From: Amoeboaphelidium occidentale
Lineage: Eukaryota > Aphelidiomycota > Aphelidea
Reading direction: 5' to 3'
Assembly (NCBI GenBank): GCA_023515795.1
Contig: JALGPX010000132.1
Coordinates: 1 to 26,445, forward strand
DNA: 26,445 nt
The notes under the pieces were generated by a model that did no database searches, was not told the origin of the DNA, and saw nothing but the letters and a program-made list of their open reading frames with translations. The first letter of the stretch is position 1; every line of letters starts with the position of its first letter. Below, in pieces: positions 9,264-18,170 of the stretch. A program made the translations under genes and the position numbers.

Positions 9264-10325
9264 TTACTGCTTCATGGGCTTGTCTGTGTCACTCACCAAA
9301 GTCTTGACTATGGATTTATAAGCTGATGCAGCTGGTGAATTTGGAAAACTCTTCAAGAAATCGATACCTCCTTTGTCTAGACACATTCCTATTCTTGGAT
9401 CCATAGGAACTTTGCCCAAATACTTAACTCCCATGCGCTCACACATTTGCTCAACGGATTCTGCATCAGCGGATCTAGGAAACAAGTCTGTCTCGCATTC
9501 ACAATGACCACAAATGAAACCACTCATATTCTCTATAACTCCCAAGATCTTAACGTTTACCTTCTTGCAGAACATGATCTCTTTGCGCACGTCTTGTAAA
9601 GATACTTCTTGTGGTGTTGTAACAATAACAGCTCCGTCAATAGAAGCCTGTGACATGTACTGCACTATGGACAAATGCTCATCGGATGTACCAGGCGGAG
9701 TATCAATAAGCAGATAATCCAGAGACTCTCCCCAATTCACATCGCGAAGAAATTGCTTAATTAGTGAATTCTTCTTTGGGCCTCTCCATATCACAGGGGA
9801 ATCAGGTGAAGGAAGCATAAACGCAATAGAGATAATTCCAAGATTCTGGGCAACATATACTGGAGACCATCCGTAATTGCTCTGGTGAATAGAATCGCCT
9901 TTAGCGACAGATGATCCCATCATTCTTGGAATAGACGGACCACACAAATCAATGTCCATTATTCCAACTTGATTTAGATTATCTTCATCATCTTCATCAT
10001 CTTCTGCATTATTCTGTTCTGCCATGTTCTTATCTTCTTCGCCAGTTGAAGTTTCTTCGTGACGCAATTTAGACAAAGCCCACGCCAACATGCATGTCAC
10101 TGTGCTCTTTCCGACACCGCCCTTTCCAGATAAAACAAGAATCTTGTGCTTCACTGGCGATAGTCTTTCATTAATGATTTCTAAATCTGGATCAACTGCT
10201 TTAGCTTCGCCAGACGCGCAAATCTTTTGGTTTGGGCATCCATCGCAAGCAGATGATTTTCCAGCCTCCTCGCTCTGAGTTCCAGGACAGTGTTCTGGTG
10301 CATCTTCTGGTTTATCTCCGTTCAT
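9264..10325 (-). CDS. NUBP1: Cytosolic Fe-S cluster assembly scaffold ATPase NUBP1/Nbp35
   Basis: Intronless, 353 aa. With Cfd1/NUBP2, Nbp35 assembles [4Fe-4S] clusters for cytosolic and nuclear apoproteins. The N-terminal ferredoxin-like motif is Cys13-X13-Cys27-X2-Cys30-X5-Cys36, diagnostic of Nbp35 versus Cfd1. Walker A is [10 protein letters not shown] (about 66-75). Then come [59 protein letters not shown] and [15 protein letters not shown]. The bridging-cluster motif is CGHC rather than the CPxC I know from animals and yeast. An unusual Glu/Asp-rich insert of about 30 residues (roughly 89-118) separates the Walker-A helix from the next core strand; it is encoded in the single exon and has no GT..AG signature. 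The start at 10325 places the Cys motif at the normal distance. Confidence 0.96.
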   Translation of the reverse strand: MNGDKPEDAPEHCPGTQSEEAGKSSACDGCPNQKICASGEAKAVDPDLEIINERLSPVKHKILVLSGKGGVGKSTVTCMLAWALSKLRHEETSTGEEDKNMAEQNNAEDDEDDEDNLNQVGIMDIDLCGPSIPRMMGSSVAKGDSIHQSNYGWSPVYVAQNLGIISIAFMLPSPDSPVIWRGPKKNSLIKQFLRDVNWGESLDYLLIDTPPGTSDEHLSIVQYMSQASIDGAVIVTTPQEVSLQDVRKEIMFCKKVNVKILGVIENMSGFICGHCECETDLFPRSADAESVEQMCERMGVKYLGKVPMDPRIGMCLDKGGIDFLKSFPNSPAASAYKSIVKTLVSDTDKPMKQ

Positions 10326-10573
10326 TTGGATGAGAGATTACGTTATCCTGTTTCGATATAGAAAAAAAGCATGGAAATTCGACGTTGGAGTTTCAAAGCG
10401 ATCACGCCATTGGTCCATAGTTCTAGAGTCAAATCTGACCATACCAGACTATAATAGAGATCAACAGTTAGTACGATCTGGGAGTATACACATATTAAGA
10501 TTTATATTTAAAGGTCACTTATGCTACAGCAATAAAGTTCATCACACAATGTATTCGAAACAACTTGTTCTCT
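10326..10573. promoter_or_regulatory. Spacer holding the E2 3' end and the NUBP1 promoter
   Basis: 248 bases, the longest gap in the window. I looked for a tRNA or small RNA fold and saw none. There is an AT-rich stretch at 10493..10513 that could be a core promoter element. The ORF on the plus strand here has no recognisable protein. Confidence 0.3.
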
Positions 10574-11103
10574 TTAGGCGGCATACTTTCGCGTCCATTC
10601 GGCTGCTGTCTTTTCAAACGCAGCCTTGTCCTTAACGTATTGTTCTGCAATATCAGCCTTTAGTGGATCATCTGGGTTTGGGCTCTTGAGTAGCTCAACA
10701 ATCTCATTAAGAACATCGACAACTCTTGTCGCAGGTTTCCATGCGTCTGACTTGATCAAGCCAAGACAAATAGAACCATCATCGTTTACATTTGGATGGT
10801 AAATCTTTGTAGTGAACTTAACAACCGGCGGCTTGAATGGATAATCTCCTTTGAATGATAAATTTAAAGCAAATACGCCTCCTTTGAACGGAGTGTCAGC
10901 CTAAGGTAATCAGAAGGGACAATGAAAAGTAGCATTACAGGGCCCATAATCGTCGCTTGCCATTCCAGCACATTATCGCCATTTGGTCCAGCTAAGAAAA
11001 CTTAATAGTCGCTAAATATCAAATTACCGGAAATACCAACAGGAGGATTTGTCGTAAAAACTTGTAATTCCTTCAAAAGTCTTTTGTTTGAACCTTCTGC
11101 CAT
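10574..11103 (-). CDS. Ubiquitin-conjugating enzyme E2, class I (UBC fold only)
   Basis: Exons complement(10574..10900, 10939..10991, 11028..11103); introns 38 and 36 nt; 151 aa, the size of a bare UBC domain. It opens with KRLLKELQ and NPPVGIS, then [43 protein letters not shown] (HPN 78-80) and the catalytic Cys88 in DGSICLGL. The C-terminal helix ends AAEWTRKYA. The front half and the end resemble Ubc4/UBE2D, while [11 protein letters not shown] and [13 protein letters not shown] recall UBE2L3, so I do not assign a specific E2 name. The start at 11103 is the Met directly before the conserved first helix. It should accept ubiquitin from E1 and transfer it with RING or HECT ligases; a functional pairing with the nearby MAEA gene is possible but not shown. 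Confidence 0.93.
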
Positions 11104-11312
11104 TGATGACGCTTCACGAAAAAGAAAAATTTGAACAGCGTCCGGTAGGATGGTAAATCGCGGTTTCAGAGGGAAAGAATTGTCCATATGGTTTCCGTAA
11201 TTACTCAGGTTTCTTGTATTTCTGTCTTCTATTCGAGATGCTGAAGGATATAGAAAGATCTTGGTCCAGGTTGTTTGTTGTTTCAGTCGTCTCATTCGCA
11301 GTAATTAGAAGG
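11104..11312. promoter_or_regulatory. Divergent promoter region between the E2 and the Msd1-like gene
   Basis: 209 bases between two divergent start codons. The minus-strand reading frame of the E2 stays open upstream of its ATG, but the extra residues do not resemble an E2 extension. Confidence 0.35.
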
Positions 11313-12821
11313 ATGGACAACAAGGAAAATATTACGCAGTTGCAAAACACTCCACCCCCGCCTGCACCCCTGAAGCAGACTGTAAAGTAACTATTACTGT
11401 TTTCTTAATTTATGCTTAATTTATTTAAAGAGAACCTTCGGCTGGAAGCGCATCGAAAAGTGTGCTGCAGTACACAAACCATATGTTGGCCACGCTTGGC
11501 TTTCGTCCATTGAAAAGTCAAAAGGACTCTTCCGGTGTTATGGACACTTTACTGACTGTTTTACATTCATTCCAGCAGAACAAGATTTATTACGGAGATT
11601 TGGAACAGCGGATTGCAGTGCTTCAGACAGAACATGATCATGCTTTGGCTAATCTGGAAAAGAAGAATAACAAGTTGGAATTATGCGAAAGAGAGGCTGA
11701 TGATTTACGTGCAAAGTTGTCATCGACCTACTCTTCTCTGAATGAGTACAAGGAAGAAGCCAGAGTCGCAAAGGAAGAGGCATCAAAGTTAAAGGCAGGT
11801 TTTGCTTATTATAAGAATCAGTACTCTCATGAAATACGGAAACGTGATAATGAAATGCAAAAGTTGAAACAGAGTTACCAGAAGGCTGTCTCATCAAGCT
11901 CAAGCAGTGGTGGTTTGAAGGTTGTTATGATCAATGGGAAAACGCCAGCGAGGTCTTACAAAAAGACTCCGGAGAATGCAGCTGATGACTTTCAAAAGCT
12001 GGTCAGTGATGAGAAAGATACAAGAATTCAAGAGTTGACAGATGAAATTCTACGGTTGAAGACTTGTCTGTATGACATTTATGCCAGAGTTAAGCTGCTT
12101 CTATCAAAGATTGATTCGTCTTCTGGTAGTGTTACAAAAGAACAAATCTTTCTACCGTTTGAAATGATACAAGAAGAAATACAAGAGGAAATGCTACATT
12201 TGATAGAAGAGCTTGAAGCTGTTGAGGAAGTTTTGAATAACCAGACCGAGCAATTAGATGAGCTGAATACCGTCATTAATGATCAGCAAAAGGTCATAAA
12301 AGAGATAGCGGAACTTGAGGGACGAGGAACAGTAGCATCAAAGGAAGAGGAGGAAAGTGTAAAGAAGTAAATTTCTAATTTAATTTGCTTACAAGTTTAG
12401 GTTAAAGAAGTCACTCATGGAAGAGGAAGAAAGATTGAAACAGGTGAAAGCGAAGCTTGAAGAAGATAGAAGGCAATTTACGGAAGCTGCTATAAGGTTA
12501 GGCAGAGAACGAGCTGCTTTAGAATCAGAGAAGGAACATTTGGAACAAGAGAAAAGATCAGTTGAAACTCAGCATCTCTTGAAAGCGCTTCCTAATACAC
12601 CAACTTGGCTGAAAGAAAGTTTTGCAAGAGTTAAAGAATTGAAGGAAAATTATAAGACTCCAATGAAACCTGAAAACTTTGGCAAAGAGTATGTAAAAAG
12701 TAGTACTCCTGGATTCGATGCAAGTGCATTACAACCTTTCAAGACTCCTGATAATAATGCTCAGAATACTAAATTCTCCACGCCTTCTTCCATTGATCGA
12801 CTTCTTAAACCTTCAAAGTGA
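11313..12821 (+). CDS. Msd1/SSX2IP (ADIP)-family coiled-coil protein
   Basis: Exons 11313..11386, 11431..12366, 12401..12821; introns 44 and 34 nt; 476 aa. After a short proline-rich N-terminus (TPPPPAPLKQT), a conserved block YTNHMLATLGFRPLKS and VLHSFQQNKIYYGDLEQRI leads into long coiled coils (about 85-215 and 240-395). The segment YYKNQYSHEIRKRDNEMQKL resembles the ADIP domain of animal SSX2IP and fission-yeast Msd1, which anchor microtubule minus ends at centrosomes or spindle pole bodies. The assignment rests on that block plus architecture, since coiled coils alone are uninformative. The C-terminal tail has five Thr-Pro sites (403, 423, 439, 452, 464) and no coil. It converges with the aminopeptidase gene, 37 bases between stops. 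Confidence 0.75.
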
Positions 12822-12846
12822 AATAGAGGCCTGTTTTTAGTGCAAG

Positions 12847-12852
12847 TTTATT
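12847..12852 (-). terminator. AATAAA polyadenylation signal of the M1 aminopeptidase
   Basis: A perfect AATAAA on the minus strand, 6 bases past the stop codon, in the 37-base gap between two convergent genes. Confidence 0.45.
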
Positions 12853-12858
12853 TTTTGC

Positions 12859-15607
12859 TTAGTACTTCGCTGCCCACTCTTGGACTGGCAAAGTTTCTCT
12901 CTTCAACCATTGAGTATGGACACGGATCTTCTCCAATGATTGTTCAATAGCACGGCTGATAGCAGGTAAATCCTTACCAGCAAAGAAGTCAGTAACATCC
13001 TTTTCGTATTCTTCGCTTGAAAAATCTTCAGTTGTTGAAGATACAACACGTGCCAACAAAGACATAGAACCAGTGTAGTAACGATCATACAAGGTTTGCC
13101 AATTATCTTTGACAAATTTCCAAGCTAGTTTACATCCTTGGGGATTAGCTGCAACAGTTCCAATAACATAAATGATATCCTGCGGTCTGACATTGTCTGG
13201 GTTCATACCAAACTGAAGAGTCTTCATTAATAACTCCTCACTCTTAGCTGATCCAAGTGAGCTCAAGGCAATTAACTTCTGGTCAACTGTTTTTGTCTCT
13301 TTGTATAATTTGACAACTTTTTCATACGCAGCACCATCGTCATTGGCCAAAACAATAGCAAATACAGCACCTCTTATATTTGGGTGTAATGCGGACTCCT
13401 GGCCTCCAACAAACAAGTCGAAACGCCTCTTAGCTTCCTTAACAACCTTTTCGTCATCAGCTTTACCAGCGACAGAAATAGCAAGAGTTCTTAACAACTG
13501 CTTCAAGTAGCCTTCAGTCTTTTCATCAGCAAACTCCCAACCTAGTCTTTCAACAATTGGAGAGAACAAATTTCTGGACAATTTCTTCAATTTAGAATAC
13601 ACTTGTTCGTTCTCTCTGAAAAGAGACTTCAAGTTAGCAATTGATGTAGCGATTTCGCTCCAGACAATGTAATTATCTTCGTCACGGTAGTAGTGATCCA
13701 ACAGTTTCAACAAACTAACACTTGAGCCATAACCAGCCTGTGACAATGCAAACAAATCCGAAACCAATCCAATGCGATCGCTAGTGGACAGCTTCTTGAT
13801 GTTCTTTCCAATGTTTTCCAAATCTTTCTCTTTATAAAAAGTTCTGAAGAATCCAGTATGATTGTGGTTTAGCTTGAAAAACTCTTTCGAAGCCTTTTCC
13901 AATGCGATGGTTGCATGCTTCTCATCCAGAACTTCTTTTCCTGGCTGAGGCTGGGCATCTGTGATAATTTGCAACGGAACAAACCAGTTAACCTTATTTT
14001 GATCAAAAGAAGCAGCACCAGAACTCAAAAATCTGTCTTGCTTTACTTTCAATGCAGTTCCGGACTCGGAATCGACAGTGACAACAGGATAACCAGTCAG
14101 TCTAGTCCAAGAGTGCATCAATTTCGCGATAGGTTTACCATGTGCGGCTGCTTCTAAGTAATGCCACAAATCTTGAGTTCTCGCATTGCTAAACTTGAAC
14201 TTCTTTAAGTAACTGTTGACACCTTGACGGAAATCTTCAGCTCCCATATAACTGGCAAGCATTCTGATTACCGATGCACCTTTGGAGTAACTGATAGCAT
14301 CAAAAATCTGGTGAATCTCATGAGGATTCTTTACAGGAACTTCGATAGGATGACTAGAAACAAGAGCATCTAAACTTAAACCTCTCTGTAAATCATTTGA
14401 AACAAAGCTTGTCCAAACATTCCACTCTGGAAACAACTTATCTGTAGCTAACCAACCGGCCCATGTAGCGAATCCTTCATTTAGCCAAAGATCTGCCCAC
14501 CATTCAGGACTGACCAAGTTTCCAAACCATTGATGCGCCAACTCATGACCAACAACATAAGCAATTCTTTCTCTTGATTTCAATGCACTAGATTTTTCAT
14601 CAAACAATAAGTAAACAGTTCTGTAAGTGACAAGACCCCAGCTACAAATCAGAGTTAACAAAACAAAAGAAATTACTTTTCCATAGCACCTGCACCAAAA
14701 TCTGGAATAGCAACCAGATCCATTTTAGGTAAAGGATAAGGAATATCAAAGTATTCTGAAAAGAAATCCAAAACTTTTGCACAGACATCCATAGCAAACT
14801 TGCCCTGATGCTCAAGTCCTTTTGGTGCAAAAACCCTAACAGCAACGTTCTCAGCAGATTTAGACTCGATCATTCCCAGTTCACCAACAACGAAAGCAAG
14901 CAAATAGGTAGACATCAAAGGAGTTGTTGCAAATTTAACGGTCTTAATTCCGTCCTTCACTGAAGTTTCAATATCATTCATGTTACTCAATGCAACCAAA
15001 TGCTCCTTCACAGACAATGTAACATCAAACGTTGCCTTCAAAGATGGCTCATCCCAACATGGCAATGCTTTACGAGCATCTGTAGGCTCAAACTGGGTAA
15101 CTACCATATACTTCTTTTCCTTTGTTGCAACATCCTCGTAATTGGATCTGTAGAAGCCAGCCAACTTATCATTGTGCACACCAACGTAATCAATGATCAG
15201 ATTAATATTCGAGCCAGCTTTAAATTCTTCAGCAAAGGTGAATGTTGCTGTTTCCTTCTTTGCGTCGACATTCTGCGAGACAGGAACAAATGTCTTTCCA
15301 TCCACTTCAACTTTGACATTCTTAAATTCCAATTCGACGGCATTCAGGGCAATTTCCTTTGAGTCTTTCTGGACCAGAAGCCTAAAACGCATTTAGAATT
15401 TGGATCGAAGCTGTACCTCGTTTCGACGTGGCCATTAAACTTGAAGGTTTCCAAGTTTGGCCAAATGTGCAGTTTATAATTCAACGGCTTAACGTTGGTT
15501 GGTAAAACATCTCTATTGAGGAATGGGTCGTTTTCAGATGGTTGGAAGTTCGTCATCAAAAGGAAGAACGCAGTGAGAAAAAGAAGCAACGCCGATAGGA
15601 AGATCAT
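12859..15607 (-). CDS. M1-family zinc aminopeptidase with N-terminal membrane anchor
   Basis: Removes N-terminal amino acids from peptides. Exons complement(12859..14641, 14677..15381, 15417..15607); both introns 35 nt; 892 aa. An N-terminal hydrophobic stretch (residues 2-18, FLSALLLFLTAFFLLM) predicts a signal anchor or signal peptide. The catalytic domain is complete: exopeptidase motif GAMEN (295-299, split by the second intron inside the Asn codon), HELAH (His331, Glu332, His335), zinc ligand Glu354 in WLNEGFA, and transition-state Tyr417 in ISYSKGAS. The substrate-binding segment TQFEPTDARKALPCWDEP is near 155. The C-terminal ~430 residues form the ERAP1-like helical domain. Length fits Ape2/Aap1 and puromycin-sensitive-type enzymes plus the anchor. 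An in-frame stop lies upstream of the ATG, supporting start 15607. The parent subfamily is not certain. Confidence 0.95.
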
Positions 15608-15688
15608 CAGAAAACTGCAACAAACCGTCAGCTTTCAAAGTTCATCCAACAATATGTGTCACTTAATCGAAATCTGAAGCGTTTGTGA

Positions 15689-16167
15689 TTACAGAATTGA
15701 TGACCATGTCAGCATTGCTCCGAGTAGAACTGAGCTAACATTCAAAATTCCCCACGAAAGAGCTACCCATGAGGGCATCGCAAGCTTCCCAGTCGTAAAT
15801 ATCAATGCGATAAATAGTCCTAATAATAAACGTCTTCTTCTTTAAATCGAGTATGATACGAACCTATTATAGACCCTGAAACAAATCCAATAATCGCTCC
15901 TATGATGGTTGCCAGTATTGGGACCACAAAATACCACCGTATCTTATAGTACGCAGCGTATGACCATAGGAATGCAAAAAAGTAGCATGATGCTGTAAGA
16001 ACAGTTGTCCATAGAGTTATGAATAGCCAAAGATCTGGAATGATCAATTATAGATTATTCGCTCAAGATATACCTAATCCGTAGTATAGTATCACAGGTT
16101 TCTCTAAGCTCAAACCAGGCCATTCTGGTGAAGTGTAATTATCTGGTATTGGATAGAATTGAGACAT
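15689..16167 (-). CDS. TMEM170: TMEM170-family multipass membrane protein
   Basis: Exons complement(15689..15819, 15864..16034, 16074..16167); introns 44 and 39 nt; 131 aa, the usual family size. An N-terminal segment with SPEWPGLSLE and ILYYGLDLWLFITLWTTVL fits the family signature (pro/leu then W-x(3)LW). Four hydrophobic segments follow: ITLWTTVLTASCYFFAFLW, WYFVVPILATIIGAIIGFV, LFIALIFTTG and WGILNVSSVLLGAML. Animal TMEM170A localises to the ER and nuclear envelope and affects ER sheet and nuclear pore formation; the role in this organism is inferred. The stop CTG TAA is followed by 81 bases to the aminopeptidase ATG, in the same frame. Confidence 0.85.
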
Positions 16168-16331
16168 CAAACTAAGAATGATATTTCACTGATGTTTGAT
16201 CAAAGGTGTGAAGCAAGAAAGCAACCGTTTACGAAACCGGCGAACATCCTCACAGAATCCTAATGAAAGCCATTTCAGCGGCTAACAAAGATGTTACATA
16301 AGATGTTGGAACTCTGGCGCACGTGAACAAA
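16168..16331. promoter_or_regulatory. Divergent promoter between TMEM170 and acid sphingomyelinase
   Basis: 164 bases between divergent starts. I see no recognisable box. If translation of the sphingomyelinase begins at the third Met (16374), the space grows to about 206 bases. Confidence 0.35.
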
Positions 16332-18128
16332 ATGATCGGCGAAATGGTCGCACGAGCTGCTGTTCTTTGTCAAATGAATATTTCAACGCTCTTTTTCGTA
16401 TTTCATTTGCTTTTTGGTTGCTTGTATGCTTTGGCTACTGATCAGCTTGTGCTAAATGAGTTCGCTGAGGATCTGAGGGATATCGAGTATCAAATGAGCA
16501 TGTGGGAATCTGATATCAGTTACAAAGGCAGAGCATCGTGCAAGACGTGTATAAAGTTTACAAACTCTATAAAACGATTACCGAATATGCCATTCAACGT
16601 AGCTGTAAGAATTGGTATAGAAGTATGCCATCGCTTAGGTTTTCAACCACGAAAAGTTTGCGAAGGAGCGGCTGATATGTTTGCTCCATGGGTACTTCAA
16701 GTGCTCAAGTCTGATAGTTTCAATGCTGAATATGCGTGCGCAGTTCGTGATATCTGCCCTGGAACCCGGTTTTACTCGAACATAACGCTACCTGAAAGGA
16801 AGAATTATTATGGTTTGAAGATGATCATCAATAAGTCAAGTGCTGGAAAGTTCCTTCATTTAAGTGATTATCATCTAGACCCTGAGTACAGAATAGGCTC
16901 AGAAGCTGACTGTGGTGATCCCATTTGTTGTCGAAGCCCTTCTCCTACAAACACACGGATAAAACGACCAGCCGGAATTTATGGAGATTATAATTGTGAT
17001 ACGCCTCGCACATTAGCATTAGAGGTTTTGAGGAAAGCCAGGAGTCTTGCTCCGAATCCGAGATTTGTTTTAGTATCTGGCGACTTGCCTCCACATGAAA
17101 TATGGAATACTACGGAGTCTGGAGTGATAGAAGTTGAAGGAATTGTTGCTGAAGATTTGACTACATATTTGTATGGGCAAGACCTATACATGACAGTGGG
17201 TAATCATGAATCCAGTCCGTCGAATTATTTTCCGTCCTTGAAGTACAAGAACGAAGCAGATGTGACATGGTTGTATGAAAGTCTCGCCAAACAATGGGCT
17301 CAGTGGCTTCCAGAATCTGCCTTGGATACTTTAAAAAAGTATGGTTATTATTCTGTGCGAAGAAGAGATGAAAACCTAAGAATAATCTCCCTCAATACAA
17401 ACTTTGGTTATTTTTTGAATTTCTGGAACTTCCTTCCCGATTCTGATCCGAATGGAATGTATTCATGGCTAGTTAAGGAGCTGCAGGAAGCTGAAGATAT
17501 TGGAGAGCAGGTCTACATTCTTGGCCATATATCGCCGGGCACATCTCATAAGTACCATGAGAAGGTAATGTCTGATATCCTCACCAGATACTCTGATACC
17601 GTTATTGCTCAATTCTATGGTCACACACACAAGGATCAAGTTGAGGTTAATTTTAGTCCTTCCGATGAGACTCTAGCTGTTGGTGTTTCCTACAAGTGTC
17701 CCTCAATGACACCTTTTGATGAGTTGAACCCAGCTCTTCGGATTTTTGAAAGTGGTTCAAATAATAAGTTGGAAAACCATTACACTTATTACTTGGATTT
17801 AGAATCATCAAACATGCTAGAAGCACCACAGTGGGTGTTTGAGTATGACGCCAAGGCGTCTTATTCTTTACCAGATTTGTCTCCGAAGTCTTGGTCTGAT
17901 TTTGTCGAACGCCTAAAGATTAACTATACTTTACTTGCCGAATACAAGTCTAGAGAAACAAGGAAAGGTTTAGAACAGAGTTTCAGGCAAAATGAAGTTC
18001 AAAGTGTTAAAAATGAAACGCTTTGCTTCATAAAAAGTTCGTTTCGGGACGCGGACTGCAAGCGGAGGTTCTATGAAGATCAAGACGATATAATATTTCA
18101 CGGAAGGGAGAAAGGTCATCCATGCTGA
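16332..18128 (+). CDS. SMPD1: Acid sphingomyelinase-like phosphodiesterase with saposin B domain, secreted or lysosomal
   Basis: Intronless, 598 aa from the first ATG. A hydrophobic signal peptide follows Met-15 (MNISTLFFVFHLLFGCLYAL), so Met-15 at 16374 may be the true start. The saposin B domain has its six Cys (70, 73, 99, 110, 136, 142). The calcineurin-like phosphoesterase core is complete: Asp179 and His181 in SDYHLDPEY, Asp251 in SGDLPPHEIW, Asn291-His292 in GNHESSPS, His399 in GHISPG, His431 and His433 in GHTHKDQ. The ASM-specific CxDPxCC pattern appears as CGDPICCRSP. In animals the enzyme cleaves sphingomyelin to ceramide and phosphocholine in lysosomes. Fungi generally lack sphingomyelin, so here it may act on inositol or ethanolamine sphingolipids or on host or prey lipid; that is inference. 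Confidence 0.93.
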   Translation: MIGEMVARAAVLCQMNISTLFFVFHLLFGCLYALATDQLVLNEFAEDLRDIEYQMSMWESDISYKGRASCKTCIKFTNSIKRLPNMPFNVAVRIGIEVCHRLGFQPRKVCEGAADMFAPWVLQVLKSDSFNAEYACAVRDICPGTRFYSNITLPERKNYYGLKMIINKSSAGKFLHLSDYHLDPEYRIGSEADCGDPICCRSPSPTNTRIKRPAGIYGDYNCDTPRTLALEVLRKARSLAPNPRFVLVSGDLPPHEIWNTTESGVIEVEGIVAEDLTTYLYGQDLYMTVGNHESSPSNYFPSLKYKNEADVTWLYESLAKQWAQWLPESALDTLKKYGYYSVRRRDENLRIISLNTNFGYFLNFWNFLPDSDPNGMYSWLVKELQEAEDIGEQVYILGHISPGTSHKYHEKVMSDILTRYSDTVIAQFYGHTHKDQVEVNFSPSDETLAVGVSYKCPSMTPFDELNPALRIFESGSNNKLENHYTYYLDLESSNMLEAPQWVFEYDAKASYSLPDLSPKSWSDFVERLKINYTLLAEYKSRETRKGLEQSFRQNEVQSVKNETLCFIKSSFRDADCKRRFYEDQDDIIFHGREKGHPC

Positions 18129-18137
18129 GCTACGAGA

Positions 18138-18143
18138 AATAAA
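18138..18143 (+). terminator. AATAAA polyadenylation signal of SMPD1
   Basis: A perfect AATAAA starting 10 bases past the stop, in a 42-base gap before the next gene's ATG. Cleavage would fall at or beyond the next start codon. Confidence 0.45.
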
Positions 18144-18170
18144 ATTTTCAAGAGCATATTATTTCTGCTG

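Noticed and set aside
9084..9266. NUBP1 stop TAA inside GTAAGA, possibly splicing to the PHD-SET gene
   Set aside because: The gap is 181 nt and the only in-frame acceptor is an A-rich AAAAAAG without a pyrimidine tract. Stops preceded by G are common (5 genes here).
10330..10635. 101-codon plus-strand ORF over the NUBP1-E2 gap
   Set aside because: It overlaps the antisense of E2 codons, shows no family features and has no splice context.
15000..15396. Plus-strand ORFs opposite the aminopeptidase
   Set aside because: Antisense shadows of a strongly conserved coding exon.
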